Shown: positions 16,482 through 25,142 of the stretch, one piece after another
Position numbering within the stretch: position 1 is the first letter of the stretch
Layout of the letters: the number at the start of each line of letters is the position of its first letter
Source: Bacteroidales bacterium
Lineage (GTDB): Bacteria > Bacteroidota > Bacteroidia > Bacteroidales > Muribaculaceae
Reading direction: 5' to 3'
Length of the DNA stretch: 64,000 nt
NCBI GenBank assembly: GCA_910575615.1
Contig: CAJTEX010000015.1
Span: 1 to 64,000 of the forward strand
Position numbers and translations under genes: made by a program
Notes under the pieces: generated by a model
Databases searched by the model: none
Told to the model about the DNA's origin: nothing
Seen by the model: the letters and a program-made list of their open reading frames with translations, nothing else

Positions 16482-17350
16482 AATTGTAAATTTTGATTGT
16501 TTGTAAAACTTGTTGTCAGATACTCGTTCAGGTCATTGCAACCTGAGTAGAGTGTGGAGCGGTCAAACACCTTTGTTCCGAATCGCTCTGTCAACTGAGT
16601 CAATGCTGTTTTACCTGCAACATCGTTGTCAAGATAGCAATGGATAGTGTTGTAGTCCCGCAGATAGGGGATTGCCTTGTTGACATTGCTGACCGAGTTG
16701 AGAATGATTGCGTCCGCTCCGGTGATTCCGAGTGTCAGTGCCGACAGATAATCAATGAACCCTTCAAACACTGCGCACTCCGTTGACGGGCCATCGCGTA
16801 TGCGCCGTATCGAGATGTCTTTCGGCGATATACAACCTTTGAAATATCGGTTGCGTATCTCACAGCCATCTGACTCGTTGGCAAAGGCAACAGAATAATA
16901 TTGTTTGCCTCGGCAACTGTAATGCATCTGTTGACAGTGTGCCTTTGAAATCTCCGGTGGAATGCCGCGCTCTTGGAGGTATGCGACAAGTGCGTGGCTC
17001 TCCAATGGTACAACCCGAATGTCCTCAAAACTCGGGGCAGAGTGTCGCGGAGCAAAAGAGGAAGCGACTGTCTGCACCGATGGCACCGGACAACTGTCGG
17101 CGATGCAACGCATGAGATGGCTTAGGTCTGTTGAATGATATAACTCGGCTGCGAGGTCGATGATATTGCCACCTTTGCCGAGTCCGAAATCATACCAGCA
17201 GTTGAACGTGGTCTCCACCTTGAACGATGGCGTATGCTCCTGTCTCAGCGGCGACTTATACCAAAGTTTGTCTCCACACCGTCTTACCGGCTCATGTCCG
17301 AGTCGGGACATGAAGATGGCTAAAGGGATAGATTTTATCTCTTTGAACAT
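16478..17350 (-). CDS. Toprim/CHC2-type DNA primase
   Basis: A primase-like protein of about 290 residues. The N-terminal region (KLWYKSPLRQEHTPSF, then CWYDFGLGKGGNIIDL) matches a CHC2 zinc-finger fold with few zinc ligands left. The central part has the Toprim motifs VFEGFIDYLSAL and HCYLDNDVAGK. I chose the ATG at 17350, directly before KEIKSIPLAIFM, instead of the upstream in-frame start at 17404. Such primases start synthesis on the element's single strand after transfer or during replication. It follows the AAA ATPase gene in one operon. Confidence 0.82.
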   Translation of the reverse strand: MFKEIKSIPLAIFMSRLGHEPVRRCGDKLWYKSPLRQEHTPSFKVETTFNCWYDFGLGKGGNIIDLAAELYHSTDLSHLMRCIADSCPVPSVQTVASSFAPRHSAPSFEDIRVVPLESHALVAYLQERGIPPEISKAHCQQMHYSCRGKQYYSVAFANESDGCEIRNRYFKGCISPKDISIRRIRDGPSTECAVFEGFIDYLSALTLGITGADAIILNSVSNVNKAIPYLRDYNTIHCYLDNDVAGKTALTQLTERFGTKVFDRSTLYSGCNDLNEYLTTSFTNNQNLQL

Positions 17351-17423
17351 GGTGGTAAAATATTTAGGGGTGGCAGTTCGAGTTCGGCTCACATATATAC
17401 ACACCGTACCGAACTAAACTCGA

Positions 17424-18458
17424 TTAGTAGTAGAAGTCGCGGTTAAACTGATAAGCTCCGTTCTCCTTGACAATCATCCGCTTGTTCATCAGGAAGGTCT
17501 TCAGTTTGGTGACCTTGCCGTCGCCATACGGATAGCCGCAAGATGCGTATGCCGCCTTGATTTTGTCCTCGCAGTTCTGACAGCCTTTGATGGCTCCGTC
17601 GGCGAAGGCGAGTTCAAGAGCCTCACGGTGCTGGTCGGGCGACAGCTCATTGTAGGAGAACACCTGTTGCTTGGATGATTTGCCGAAGGTGTGGTTCTCG
17701 ACAATCTCCGGCAGACCGTAGTCGTTGACCCTGAAAGCGAATGGCGCGAAGTCCATTGACCGGATACATGATGCCGACACCTCGGTCACTTCATCATCTG
17801 TCTTGCTTTTGGAAACCTGCAATACGGTCTCGGCTTTGTTGTTCAGCTCCGTGCCGACATGACCGCGCACGTTGTCATCGCTCTTGTTAAGGTGCAGGAC
17901 GGTGTGGATGTGTATCTGATACTTGTCCGTCCACTCCATCAGCTTGTTGATGAGCCTTGACGATTCGGTGGCGTTGTTGATGTCAAACATCAGGTCGCGT
18001 ACACCGTCTATGATTACCAGTCCGACATTCGGTGTTGTGGCAATCGCCCGGTCGATAATCTCCAGTCTTATGTCAGGCACCTGTGCCCTAAGCTGGGCAA
18101 AAATAAGATTGTCGGGATGACGGTCGAGCGGCAGACCGGCAAGTTGCAATGCCCGGCGAATCACCTTCTGACAATGATAGGGACTCTGCTCGGTGTCGAA
18201 GTAGAGGACAGTCCGCTTGTTGTCGGGAAATTCGGCTACATACCGCAGCACCTCCCCGTTCATCAGCGCAGCCGCAACGATGGCACTGACATTAAAAGTC
18301 TTCTTGCTCTTCGCTTTCCCGGTCGATGCCGAGAAGTTGCCGAGGGTGCCGATAACGGAGCCGTTGCAAAAGAGAACCTCCGGTGCCACGGCAATCTCGT
18401 CCGTCACTCTGATTTGCGAAGTATGCCACAGTACATCCAATTCGTTGGCATCCATCAT
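17424..18458 (-). CDS. RepA-like AAA ATPase of mobile elements
   Basis: This 344-residue protein resembles the RecA-fold AAA_25/RepA helicases of Bacteroidetes mobile elements. Walker A is unusual (GNFSASTGKAKSKKT). Walker B reads VGLVIIDGVRDL, preceded by VLYFDTEQSPYH. HTVLHLNKSD matches the sensor segment. It would unwind or load at the element's origin together with the primase. Its start overlaps the HTH gene by 4 bp. A winged-helix-like tail (about 290-344) may contact DNA. Confidence 0.78.
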   Translation of the reverse strand: MMDANELDVLWHTSQIRVTDEIAVAPEVLFCNGSVIGTLGNFSASTGKAKSKKTFNVSAIVAAALMNGEVLRYVAEFPDNKRTVLYFDTEQSPYHCQKVIRRALQLAGLPLDRHPDNLIFAQLRAQVPDIRLEIIDRAIATTPNVGLVIIDGVRDLMFDINNATESSRLINKLMEWTDKYQIHIHTVLHLNKSDDNVRGHVGTELNNKAETVLQVSKSKTDDEVTEVSASCIRSMDFAPFAFRVNDYGLPEIVENHTFGKSSKQQVFSYNELSPDQHREALELAFADGAIKGCQNCEDKIKAAYASCGYPYGDGKVTKLKTFLMNKRMIVKENGAYQFNRDFYY

Positions 18459-18766
18459 CGTTTGCCGCGCTCAATGATGAGACATTCCACATCTGCCTGA
18501 CGGTAATAGACCTTGCGGCCGATTTTTACAGGCTCGATGTATTTCTTCCTCTCCCAGTTCCAGAGCGTGGTGGGGCAGATGTTGAATTTTTCCAGCACCT
18601 CCGCTTTGGGCAGAAGTTTTTCCTGCGACTGTTTCACCATCGGCGAGAGCAGTGCCTCCTTCGCCTCGCTGATAAAATGGTCGGCAAACTCCACAAGGTC
18701 TTCGATTTTTATGTTGAGGGTAAGACCGGTAACCCCACTCTTGACGAGTTCAATAATGTTATTCAT
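18455..18766 (-). CDS. Helix-turn-helix (HTH_17/excisionase-like) protein
   Basis: This 103-residue protein has a C-terminal MerR/Xis-type winged helix (AEVLEKFNICPTTLWNWERK, then VKIGRKVYYRQADVECLI). It is the first gene of the replication/mobilisation operon and overlaps the ATPase gene. In this family such proteins act as excisionases or as regulators of the rep/mob genes. It may help the integrase at 3788 excise island A, but that is inference. Confidence 0.75.
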   Translation of the reverse strand: MNNIIELVKSGVTGLTLNIKIEDLVEFADHFISEAKEALLSPMVKQSQEKLLPKAEVLEKFNICPTTLWNWERKKYIEPVKIGRKVYYRQADVECLIIERGKR

Positions 18767-20045
18767 ACAAGTTTTTGTTCCGCCGGATGATGGAAGGCAT
18801 GGAGCGATGGCGGATTTAGGTCATCCCATACCTTTCGTCACGATTGACGTGGATTCGTGGTCTTTCCAATTTGAAAACAGGCATGGCGATAGCGTTCTCG
18901 ACTCACTTGGGTCAAGGCAAATGACATGACAATATCAAATATGGAAGTGGGAAGTGGCCATTAAAACGATATACATTCCGTGGGCTCTCTGGCTCTCCCA
19001 AAGCCTCAAGCATTACTGGGAACAAAATTTACGGCTTCTTCTTTGCCAAAGGAAGAAGGCTGGCGCTTAACCCTGCGCGGGTCATGAAAAGTCGGTCATC
19101 TGCCTTCGGTCTCCGGATACCGTCAACATTCTGACCATTGGTTGGTCGCAGAGGTGCCGGATTGTGAATCCGTTTCTCCCTGCATTTACTCGACAAATGT
19201 ACCGCCATGTGAGATTGTTTCGCCTCTTGATACCGGTTTCCCGATATTTCCGAGATTTTGCTCAACATTGCCCAACTTTTTTATTTCTGGCGATTTTCAA
19301 TGAGAATAATCTCATCAGCGGATTGTCTGCCAGTCTATCATTATAACTACCAAATTTGCATTTTGTTCACGCAAACAATTGATATATTGGTAGTTGTCTG
19401 CCGTTGTCCGGCTTTTGTCCGCTGTTGGGTCAGGCCTTGCGACAAGATTAGACCAGATTATCAGATACGATAGAATCTCAAAACGAGCAAATGTTAAAAT
19501 TCAAATGTCCGATAATTTTTTTCGTTGAGACACCCTTTTTGACCATGATAACGGGTACAACTCCGTTATCAGCATCCCACCTCTGAATCCCAACGATAGC
19601 GTCTTTGGCAACACCACCATCATCAGACTGCACCAAAACAGTATTCAGAGGCAGTCAGTATCAGGTGTCACGCATCTGGTTGACCTGCGTCTGATATTGC
19701 AACATTGGCAATTTACAGATAGTTTACAGCAAATCAGACACTTCCCCAACATGCCCTAATCTTTCCCCAACATGTCCCAACAAATTTTTCATGCGAGAAC
19801 CATAGAGTATGATTGAGTGTTGACTGATTCATCCTGAATCCGGACTCTCAGTCGGAATAATCAGCTTTGGCGAGACCTCCGTCTCAGCGACCATTCATCA
19901 GACAAACACCCGTTCCGGCAGATTTGCTCACGCCATTTCGCCAAGTAATCAATATGAAACAACTTTAATACAAACTTGAACAACAAAAGCCCCGACCGCA
20001 ACGTCAAATCGACGCAGCAGCCGGGGCATAACCTTTTAGAAAATG
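18767..20045. other. 1.3-kb intergenic region with dyads and short direct repeats
   Basis: No convincing gene is seen. A minus-strand frame at 19029-19268 (79 codons) is possible but weak. Structural signals are a dyad aactaccaa (19345-19353) with ttggtagtt (19387-19395); a hairpin tgataacgg (19545-19553) with ccgttatca (19562-19570); and two copies of ttccccaacatg (19742-19753 and 19763-19774) two helical turns apart. The location upstream of the HTH-ATPase-primase genes fits a control region or origin. Function is unknown. Confidence 0.45.
19989..20036 (-). terminator. Terminator after the lipoprotein operon
   Basis: gccccg (19989-19994) pairs with cggggc (20022-20027), with an inner cgtc/gacg stem. 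It stands directly downstream of the minus-strand gene ending at 20046. Confidence 0.6.
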
Positions 20046-20399
20046 TTATAATAATCCTCGGTATTTTTCTAGGATATCTCTGTTCTTATGAAGTGTGCAG
20101 TGATGCCGTTCTTCATCATACATAATAGTTTGTTCAAAAGCAATCAACGCATTTCGTTTTATTTTCTCATCGTATTTGCTGAAAATCCGTGAAAGAAAAT
20201 ATTCTCTAACTTCTGTGCCGATGCTACCTGTATGCCTTGTGCCATTCATCATGTGTTTGAATGATGTGCAGTAATAATTTATGGAATTGGGAGAGATGCC
20301 AGATTCGGCTCCCAGTTCTTTTGCCTCTTTCAATGTCTTATTGTCGTTATATACATCCTCTGCCAAATTGTAGGATATTTTAATTTGTTCAGTCGTCAT
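20046..20399 (-). CDS. Unrecognised cytosolic protein
   Basis: A 117-residue protein from the ATG at 20399, which lies just after the stop of the lipoprotein gene; a longer reading to 20453 would overlap that gene. It has no signal peptide or membrane segment. It looks helical, with a segment ESGISPNSINYYCTSFKHM followed by basic residues. This faintly recalls the N-terminal helical domain found before HNH nucleases, but no nuclease motif is present. Co-transcribed with the lipoprotein gene at the right end of island A. Function unknown. Confidence 0.5.
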   Translation of the reverse strand: MTTEQIKISYNLAEDVYNDNKTLKEAKELGAESGISPNSINYYCTSFKHMMNGTRHTGSIGTEVREYFLSRIFSKYDEKIKRNALIAFEQTIMYDEERHHCTLHKNRDILEKYRGLL

Positions 20400-20403
20400 A
20401 ATT

Positions 20404-20898
20404 TTATTCTGAATAACGAAGTTCGTATGCTTTTTGATAATTCTCCTCTGCAAGTTCTCTAGCTGCTCGAACTTTAAGTTTTAGCTCCATAGCTTTCATA
20501 AATTCTTCGGGATGTGTCACAAATAAATTTTCTGCTTTAGATATAGTGCTAATATCCACATCAAATTCCAATCCAACTTCATACTCATGATCAGCGATAA
20601 ATTTTCTTCTCTCTTTATTGGATTTACATGCGGTCCATTCAGAACAAAGCATTTTAAATTGAACCTTTTGCTTTGCATAAATCGGAGCTAGTTCTCTCAT
20701 TTTGGTCTTAAATTCTTTGGAATTTAATAGTTCCTCCTCTGTCATTTCTGAAATCGGTTTATCGTTTTCTTCTATAATTTCAGAACTGTCTGACACAGTA
20801 TTTTTATTTGAGACACTGCCAGAATTTGTACATGCAACTAATGGTATAAGCCCCATGGCAAATACAAGGATAGAGATAGAAATGAGTTTTAACTGCAT
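20404..20898 (-). CDS. Small lipoprotein of unknown function
   Basis: A 164-residue protein with a lipoprotein signal: a basic start, a hydrophobic core (ISILVFAMGLIPL) and a lipobox LVAC with Cys near residue 23. The mature part is charged and helical (KTKMRELAPIYAKQKV, KAMELKLKVRAARELAEEN). It would be anchored in a membrane with its body outside the cytoplasm. It is the first gene of a two-gene operon next to the island A right end. No family was recognised. Surface exclusion or entry blocking would be a guess only. Confidence 0.65.
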   Translation of the reverse strand: MQLKLISISILVFAMGLIPLVACTNSGSVSNKNTVSDSSEIIEENDKPISEMTEEELLNSKEFKTKMRELAPIYAKQKVQFKMLCSEWTACKSNKERRKFIADHEYEVGLEFDVDISTISKAENLFVTHPEEFMKAMELKLKVRAARELAEENYQKAYELRYSE

Positions 20899-20994
20899 GT
20901 TGGTAAATTAAAAGATGTTAAAGAATTTAATTTCGGTTTGTTTAAGTTGCACTGACCCGATTTATTTCAGTTGAAATCGGGGGTTGCGCGGAGG

Positions 20995-21017
20995 TTGGTT
21001 GACACTGCGTTGACACG
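20995..21017 (+). repeat. Island A right-end repeat pair
   Basis: gttgacac occurs at 20998-21005 and 21009-21016, 11 bp apart. The first copy starts 74 bp before the core at 21072. The surrounding 23 bp match 3702-3724 with one difference, which ties the two ends to one element. Confidence 0.65.
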
Positions 21018-21029
21018 GAGTGAAATTAA

Positions 21030-21066
21030 AAATCGCAAGTGATTGAGAATCAATCACTTGCGATTT
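21030..21066. terminator. Long perfect hairpin at the island A right end
   Basis: A perfect 16-bp stem with a 5-nt loop: aaatcgcaagtgattg (21030-21045) with its complement at 21051-21066. When island A alone sat next to the tRNA, this hairpin would have followed the tRNA 3' end and could serve as its terminator. Confidence 0.7.
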
Positions 21067-21071
21067 ACTGT

Positions 21072-21085
21072 GGTGCCCAGAACAG
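21072..21085. other. Attachment-site core copy 2 (island A/B junction)
   Basis: ggtgcccagaacag matches the tRNA-Leu 3' end over 14 bp. It then diverges (aactaatg instead of gactcgaa). It separates islands A and B. Confidence 0.8.
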
Positions 21086-21203
21086 AACTAATGTAACTAC
21101 ATTCTATTACATTGAAATGCCGCTTATATTACACTGATATAGTGAATTATACAAAAATTACTTTTTCTTTCAGAGCTTTTATAAGTGTTAAAAATAAGGA
21201 ATT

Positions 21204-21273
21204 TTGCACGTAAATTTGCACGTAAAGCGTGTTTGAGTTATCTTTGCGATGGAATTACGTGCTGCTACGTGCA
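21204..21273. repeat. Island B left-end repeats (candidate integrase arm sites)
   Basis: tgcacgta occurs directly at 21205-21212 and 21217-21224. It occurs inverted (tacgtgca) at 21266-21273, with a 7/8 inverted copy at 21256. The same motif is paired at the right end (36834, 36845). The inverted copies lie in the leader between the integrase promoter and its ATG. Confidence 0.55.
21239..21246 (+). promoter_or_regulatory. -7 box of the island B integrase promoter
   Basis: TATCTTTG fits the Bacteroidetes TAnnTTTG box. It places transcription start near 21250 and supports the ATG at 21319 over the upstream in-frame Met at 21229. Confidence 0.5.
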
Positions 21274-21318
21274 CTGGCTGTGATTCCATCTGATTTTAAC
21301 CCTTTAATTCTCTCCGAT

Positions 21319-22713
21319 ATGGCTACATTCCGATTTGAGCTTGACCATCGTCCGACACGAAACAAGACCTACAACCTTTACCTGATGGTGACGGTGGGTA
21401 AGAAGCGCACCAAGAAGAAAACCGGCATCCAACTGAAACACATTGACGATTTCAATCCGTCATGCAAGGGAAACAACTGGATTCGCGCGAATGTGCTCGA
21501 TGCGAAATCCCTCAATGAGCAGTTGCGGCTTATGCTGGTCAAGGCACAGGAAACCTACAATGAGCTTGAAGATGACGGCGAAGTATCGTCGGCCCGTATC
21601 ATCAAGACGATGGACAAGGAGATTGTCTCTCCCTCTTTTCTTGCTTTTGCTCGTGAACGTGCGAAAGAGATTGAGGAGGAGGGCGGTTTCAGAAACATGC
21701 GCAAGTATGTGGGGCTTTGCAATAAGCTCGATGCGTTCCGTAAGAAGATGCGTATGCACGACATTACGATGGAAGACCTGACCGTGGAGCTCCTGACTAA
21801 ATTCAATAATTTCCTCCACAAGTGGAAGAATGAAAAGAATCCCGAAAAGCTGCTTCACCCGAATACCATAGAGGTACAGCTCAACATCTTCAAGACACTC
21901 GTCAATCGCGCCATCAATCTCGGCTATATGTCGGCCGACAAGAATCCTTTCTTGAAATTCTCTTACAAGGGGGTGCCTACGATGAAAGAGAAATTGGAAA
22001 TGGCGGAGATTCAGCGTATCATCAATCTTGATTTACCGAAAGACTCGCTGATATGGAACGTGAGGAATTATTTCCTTTTCAGTTTTTACTGTGCCGGAAT
22101 ACGGGCCGCCGACTTCATTCAATTGCGCTGGCGCAATGTGTCTTCCGAGGGCCGTTTGACTTATTCAATGGATAAGAACGGTAAATTCCGCGATATTGTC
22201 CTCGTGCAGCAGGCGTTGGAGATTCTGAAACATTATTTTCGACCGGATGCCAACCCCGATGATTATATCTTCCCGTTGCTTGACAATTCCGCTCCGTATG
22301 CGAAATATGTAACCATTGCCGACAAGAGGACAATTACACCGGATATGCGCAAGACACTCTATGCCGCCGTTTCCGCCAAGAACGCCCTCATCAACAAATA
22401 TCTGAAAAAGATTGCAGAGAAGGCTGAAATCAGTAAGAATGTGTCATTTCATATCTCACGTCATTCATTCGCCAAGGTCGCAAAGGAGACCGGGCTTGAC
22501 AGCGGTATCGTTAAAGAGCTGTTGGCCCATAGCAATCTCGCCACCACCGAGCGTTACATGGGCAACTTCGACACGCAGAAAACCGACAACGCCCTCATCA
22601 ACCTTTTCGGCGTCGTTGAGAAGCCCAAGGATAAGAAAGAGGAGGTAATCGAGGCGCTGAAAGGAATGTCGCCCGAAGAGATTGCAGCAATCTTATCCGC
22701 GATCAAAAAATAA
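21319..22713 (+). CDS. Tyrosine recombinase (island B integrase)
   Basis: A 464-residue integrase from the ATG at 21319 (MATFRFELDHRP); the longer frame from 21229 would start inside the promoter. It has an N-terminal arm-binding region, a SAM-like core-binding domain and a catalytic domain. The first Arg is in CAGIRAADFIQLRW, His-x-x-Arg in FHISRHSF, the second His in LLAHSNLATT, and the Tyr nucleophile in TERYMGNFD. It differs clearly from the island A integrase although both use the same tRNA core. It is followed 20 bp later by the YhcG nuclease gene. Confidence 0.92.
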   Translation: MATFRFELDHRPTRNKTYNLYLMVTVGKKRTKKKTGIQLKHIDDFNPSCKGNNWIRANVLDAKSLNEQLRLMLVKAQETYNELEDDGEVSSARIIKTMDKEIVSPSFLAFARERAKEIEEEGGFRNMRKYVGLCNKLDAFRKKMRMHDITMEDLTVELLTKFNNFLHKWKNEKNPEKLLHPNTIEVQLNIFKTLVNRAINLGYMSADKNPFLKFSYKGVPTMKEKLEMAEIQRIINLDLPKDSLIWNVRNYFLFSFYCAGIRAADFIQLRWRNVSSEGRLTYSMDKNGKFRDIVLVQQALEILKHYFRPDANPDDYIFPLLDNSAPYAKYVTIADKRTITPDMRKTLYAAVSAKNALINKYLKKIAEKAEISKNVSFHISRHSFAKVAKETGLDSGIVKELLAHSNLATTERYMGNFDTQKTDNALINLFGVVEKPKDKKEEVIEALKGMSPEEIAAILSAIKK

Positions 22714-22733
22714 TTCGTAAATTCGCAATCACC

Positions 22734-23870
22734 ATGAAGATAGAAAAATTATCATCGAAATCGACAACCGATTATAGCGTTGCGGTCAATACCATAAAAG
22801 AGGCCATTCTTCGCAGCCAGTATCAAGCGGCGAAGTTGGTCAACCGAGAAATGCTGTCGCTGTACTACGGCATTGGACGATACATCTCTGCCAATTCCCG
22901 CGAAGGATTCTGGGGCACCGGAGCTATCAAGACCATCTCTGAACGACTGCGCAAGGAAATGCCCGGACTGAAAGGGTTTTCGGAAAGCAGTCTCAAGAAT
23001 ATGAGAATGTTCTATGAAGAATGGTCACTGGTCTTTGAATCCAAGGACACGTTGACTATTTCGCCAATCATGATTGGCGAAATAGAGACATCTCTATTGC
23101 TTTCACCCAAATCGTCAATCATGATTGACGATTTGGACTTATTTGGCAATTTAAGCTTTACTCACCATGTCAGGATCTTGAATGGCGAAAAAGATATTAC
23201 CAAACGCTGGAAATACATTAAACTGGCTCTTGAAAACAAGTGGGACACACGTTTCCTTCAGCAGCAAATCAAGGAAAATGTCGCCGACCATTACGGTGTG
23301 ATGCCATCCAATTTCGGAGTGACCATCAAGGACAGTCGCGATGCACTCAAGGCTCTCAATATGTTTAAGGATGAATATCTCCTCGACTTCATCAATACCG
23401 AAGAAATCGGGATCCGCGACTATCAGGATATTGACGAGCGGGTGGTAGAGAAAGAGATTGTCCACAACATCAAGAAATTCATTATGACCTTCGGGCGGGA
23501 TTTTGCTTTCGTCGGCAATCAATATCATCTTGAGGTTTTCTCTCACGACTTCTTTCCCGACTTGCTCTTCTTCAATCGCGAGTTGAACTGTCTCGTGGTC
23601 GTGGAATTGAAAACCGGCGATTTTAAAACCAGCTATCTCGCCCAGCTGATGACATATCTGCGTATTCTCGATGATAAGGTAAAGAAGCCACATGAGAATC
23701 CATCAATCGGCATCGTGCTGTGCAAGACCGCCGACAAAGACTTCGTGGAATACGTAATTCAGGACTACGCTAAGCCGATGGGCGTTGCCACCTATCGCAT
23801 GAACTCAGATATGCCTGAGAAACTACGCGAGGCATTGCCAGATGTGGAAGACCTAAAAAAATTGTTGTAA
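22734..23870 (+). CDS. YhcG-type PDDEXK nuclease (DUF1016)
   Basis: This 378-residue protein has the DUF1016 N-terminal domain (LYYGIGRYIS, then WGTGAIKTISERLRKE, GFSESSLKNMR) and a C-terminal PDDEXK nuclease core (FFPDLLFFNRELN, VVVELKTGDFK). The family is frequent in defence islands and beside type I RM genes. Its exact substrate is not established. Codons about 108-135, in the linker between domains, contain two 30-bp perfect palindromes (23056-23085 and 23107-23136). It is probably co-transcribed with the integrase. Confidence 0.88.
   Translation: MKIEKLSSKSTTDYSVAVNTIKEAILRSQYQAAKLVNREMLSLYYGIGRYISANSREGFWGTGAIKTISERLRKEMPGLKGFSESSLKNMRMFYEEWSLVFESKDTLTISPIMIGEIETSLLLSPKSSIMIDDLDLFGNLSFTHHVRILNGEKDITKRWKYIKLALENKWDTRFLQQQIKENVADHYGVMPSNFGVTIKDSRDALKALNMFKDEYLLDFINTEEIGIRDYQDIDERVVEKEIVHNIKKFIMTFGRDFAFVGNQYHLEVFSHDFFPDLLFFNRELNCLVVVELKTGDFKTSYLAQLMTYLRILDDKVKKPHENPSIGIVLCKTADKDFVEYVIQDYAKPMGVATYRMNSDMPEKLREALPDVEDLKKLL
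23056..23136. repeat. Twin 30-bp perfect palindromes inside the YhcG gene
   Basis: 23056-23085 is a perfect palindrome with centre caatcatgattg and arms ctatttcgc. 23107-23136 is a second perfect palindrome with the same 12-bp centre but arms ccaaatcgt. They are 21 bp apart and code for the interdomain linker, giving two related segments, PIMIGEI and SIMIDDL. Confidence 0.85.
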
Positions 23871-25142
23871 CCAAGTCTCGGCAACGGAATCTTAAATTTC
23901 AACGCAGTTTGAATATGCAATCGCTGCCTTCAGCGGAACGGAAAATGGGGAGTGCGACTTCGGAGTACTCCCTTTACATTGCAAGGTTGTTTTGTGGGGC
24001 CTCGGTTCCCCAAAACCTTTTGAGTTACTCAAAAGACACCTTGCTATGTTCATGTGAACATCCTACATATTATAACTGATTGTTTGCTATGCTGAATAGG
24101 TTTTTTGCCACAAAAATTATGAGATTCATCTGCTCTACACCAAAACAGAAGAAGGAAAACAAGCGGAAATATGCGGAAATATAGGTACTTTATGCGGTCG
24201 AGCGATGCAAACATTTGGAAATCTGAATGATTGGATTATATATTTGCAAAGAATTTGATTGACAAACCTGCAATTAAGGCGTTCAATATACTAATCTTCG
24301 GAACAACACTTCTATTGTAATGTTTGTCTACTGAATTATCTATAATCCAATGTATTAGCAATCTTGTTGAGCTATCAACTGATTGAAAAGTCAATTTATT
24401 GAACAATAGATTCCTAAGTTCCTCAATTCCTAAGGTACTTATGTACAGATACCCATTGCCGAAGTGGATTCGCTCCCGTATAATGGGTGAAAATTCGGCC
24501 ATATCCATACATTTTGCGGTCACGCGCTGACAAATATATCAATGTAGAGTAGTGTTGATACTAATATTTAAATGCGTCTTTATGAATACTAAGAAGATGA
24601 TATGTATTTCTATAAATGCCCATTGATATTGAAATCCATATACTGTTTTTGCCATACAGATTTTTATAAATCGTTGGCTACTGAGATGTTTCTACATCAA
24701 TACGGATACTAAAATACAATTATAGTTCTTACTATTCAGACAGCGATATATAAACATATTTATCTTAATATTTTGGATATAGGTCTATATGTCTATAAGG
24801 ACTTATGGACACATGGGCTATCCGTTGCAACGCGAGAAGTGGCAGATAATTATCGGTAAAATATCGGTTGTATATTGGCTGCTTCAAGTGGCCAAATACG
24901 GCCATAGCCATACTTTGTGCGTCCAAGGGGTACAAATATTTGGAAATCCGCACCTCCCGATATTATTTTTGCATTGCGACAAAGATTCCATGAGGAACAA
25001 CTAAGTTCTTTCAATACCAAACAGCATCCGTTCTTATGTTGGATGCCAAACCTTGATACACCGGCAACTTCACCCTCCGATTGTTTTTTCATTGGAGTAG
25101 AAGTTGAAATTAGCAGTCTTGACTGCTGAAACATAAACACGA
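23871..25142. other. 1.27-kb AT-rich intergenic region of island B
   Basis: After the nuclease gene, gggagt (about 23948) pairs with actccc (about 23967) and is followed by TTT, a possible terminator. A three-way-junction repeat follows at 23981-24044. A minus-strand frame of 95 codons at 24236-24523 has no recognisable features and is not called as a gene. Around 24187, 24505 and 24911 three diverged copies of a roughly 40-bp segment (containing tgcggtc or tgcgtcc, then acaaatat or aaacattt) occur. Confidence 0.45.
23981..24044. repeat. Three-way-junction-forming repeat
   Basis: Outer stem gcaaggt (23981-23987) with accttgc (24038-24044). It encloses hairpin 1 (gtttt and gggg at 23989-23999 with cccc and aaaac at 24008-24016) and hairpin 2 (cttttgag at 24017-24024, loop tta, ctcaaaag at 24028-24035). 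Only three bases lie unpaired at the junction. It could act as RNA or as folded single-stranded DNA. No known family was recognised. Confidence 0.65.

Larger units (their letters stand above)
3540..21071. mobile_element. Island A: mobilizable integrative element carrying RM/Gabija defence
   Basis: The element is bounded by core copies at 3540 and 21072, about 17.5 kb. Just inside each end lies nearly the same 23-bp segment (3702-3724 and 20995-21017, one difference) holding two gttgacac repeats. The integrase sits at the left end. Cargo is a five-gene restriction/Gabija-like operon, a mobilisation and replication block with a candidate oriT, and a lipoprotein operon. No type IV secretion genes are seen, so transfer would need a helper element, as with NBU-type mobilizable units. 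Confidence 0.8.
20899..21318. other. Island A/B junction region
   Basis: No gene is present. From left to right it holds the island A right-end repeat pair (20995-21017), a 16-bp-stem hairpin (21030-21066), the core copy (21072-21085), island B left-end repeats (21204-21273) and the island B integrase promoter (21239-21246). Confidence 0.75.

Noticed and set aside
24236-24523. A 95-codon minus-strand frame in the island B gap
   Set aside because: No family resemblance, no promoter and no neighbours; likely chance in AT-rich DNA.
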